DNA from: Peptococcaceae bacterium
GTDB taxonomy: Bacteria; Bacillota; Peptococcia; Peptococcales; Peptococcaceae
Length of the DNA: 7,128 nucleotides
Direction of reading: 5' to 3'
Assembly (NCBI GenBank): GCA_017622155.1
Contig: JAGARS010000133.1
Location: forward strand, 1-7,128
Shown one piece after another: positions 6,626 through 7,128 of the stretch. The notes under the pieces are model-generated. The model was not told the DNA's origin. It did no database searches and saw only the letters and a list, made by a program, of their open reading frames with translations. The position numbers and the translations under genes are program-made. Numbering within the stretch: position 1 is the stretch's first letter; the number at the start of each line of letters is the position of its first letter.

Positions 6626-7128
6626 TTGAATAAGGGTAAAATTATTAGAATCGTTGGTCCAGTAGTTGACGTTGAGTTTACCGCTGATAGTCTGCCTGCA
6701 ATTTACAATTCCGTTGTAGTTCGCACAGAAGACCAGGATGATAAAAATTTAGAAGTTAATTTGACCATGGAAGTTGAACAGCATCTGGGTAATAACACCG
6801 TTAGATGCGTAGCAATGTCCTCCACAGACGGTTTGGTTCGTGGTATGGTAGCTGTTGATACAGGCGCTGCTATTTCCGTACCGGTAGGGGATGCAACTCT
6901 GGGTCGTCTGTTAAACGTAGTTGGTGACACCATCGACGAAAATGGTGCAATCGAAGGTGGCGAAAGATGGGGTATCCACAGAGAAGCTCCTACTTTTGCT
7001 GAACAGAACTCTGCAAAAGAAATTCTGGAAACCGGTATTAAAGTTATCGACCTGATTTGCCCATACGTAAAAAGTGGTAAAATCGGTCTGTTCGGTGGTG
7101 CTGGTGTAGGTAAAACCGTATTAATCCA
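6626..7128 (+). CDS. atpD: ATP synthase F1 subunit beta, 3' end cut off
   Basis: The catalytic subunit that makes and hydrolyses ATP at the alpha/beta interfaces. 167 complete codons are visible of an expected total near 465-475. The start is TTG 6626, giving [18 protein letters not shown], the invariant beta-barrel opening; AAAGGAGG lies 10 nt upstream in a hairpin loop. Visible landmarks are STDGLVRGM (66-74), [16 protein letters not shown] (86-101), HREAPTF (118-124), KVIDLICPY (139-147) and the catalytic Walker A loop GGAGVGKT (157-164) with its lysine at 163. The window ends three codons later, so the Walker B, the catalytic glutamate and DELSEED cannot be checked. The frame is intact and shows the same biased codon use as atpA. 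Confidence 0.98.
   Translation, partial: MNKGKIIRIVGPVVDVEFTADSLPAIYNSVVVRTEDQDDKNLEVNLTMEVEQHLGNNTVRCVAMSSTDGLVRGMVAVDTGAAISVPVGDATLGRLLNVVGDTIDENGAIEGGERWGIHREAPTFAEQNSAKEILETGIKVIDLICPYVKSGKIGLFGGAGVGKTVLI

Overview
The window is the 5' and central part of a bacterial F1Fo ATP synthase (atp) operon, all on the + strand. It is preceded by the 3' end of a UDP-N-acetylglucosamine 2-epimerase gene. Layout: wecB/mnaA (partial, 1-1012); a 200-bp promoter-bearing gap; atpZ (1213-1524); a short atpI-like gene (1620-1898); atpB, subunit a (1904-2626); atpE, subunit c (2714-2944); atpF, subunit b (3110-3595); atpH, delta (3592-4137); atpA, alpha (4163-5677); atpG, gamma (5722-6588); and atpD, beta, cut by the window end (6626-7128). 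The epsilon gene atpC would be expected just beyond the edge.

The organism is most likely a Bacillota member of moderate GC. The full order Z-I-B-E-F-H-A-G-D with wecB in front, the strong purine-rich Shine-Dalgarno sites and several GTG/TTG starts fit that phylum. I lean towards the Negativicutes (Veillonella/Phascolarctobacterium/Dialister-like), but this is an impression from protein style and gene order, not a computed placement.

The genes form one machine. Subunits a, b and c make the membrane Fo sector: a carries the ion half-channels and the essential Arg182, c forms the rotor ring with the ion-carrying Glu59, and b is the peripheral stalk. Delta joins the stalk to the alpha/beta head, gamma is the rotating shaft, and alpha/beta carry the nucleotide sites. 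AtpZ and AtpI are small membrane proteins linked to c-ring assembly and/or Mg2+/Ca2+ supply. The c subunit has the Gln/Glu pair of Na+-type rings but Ala where these have Ser, like chloroplast and cyanobacterial c, so H+ coupling is predicted.

The protein content is conserved housekeeping and I see no previously undescribed system. The most interesting signals are in the RNA between genes. atpE is flanked by hairpins on both sides: two before its start and a strong terminator-like stem after its stop. The atpD Shine-Dalgarno sequence sits exactly in the loop of a small hairpin ending one base before a TTG start. Three of these structures reuse an ATTGG/CCAAT inverted pair. These are plausible devices for setting unequal subunit output from one mRNA. 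Subunit details worth a second look are a Ser in place of a usually conserved Asn in subunit a and an unusually short AtpI.
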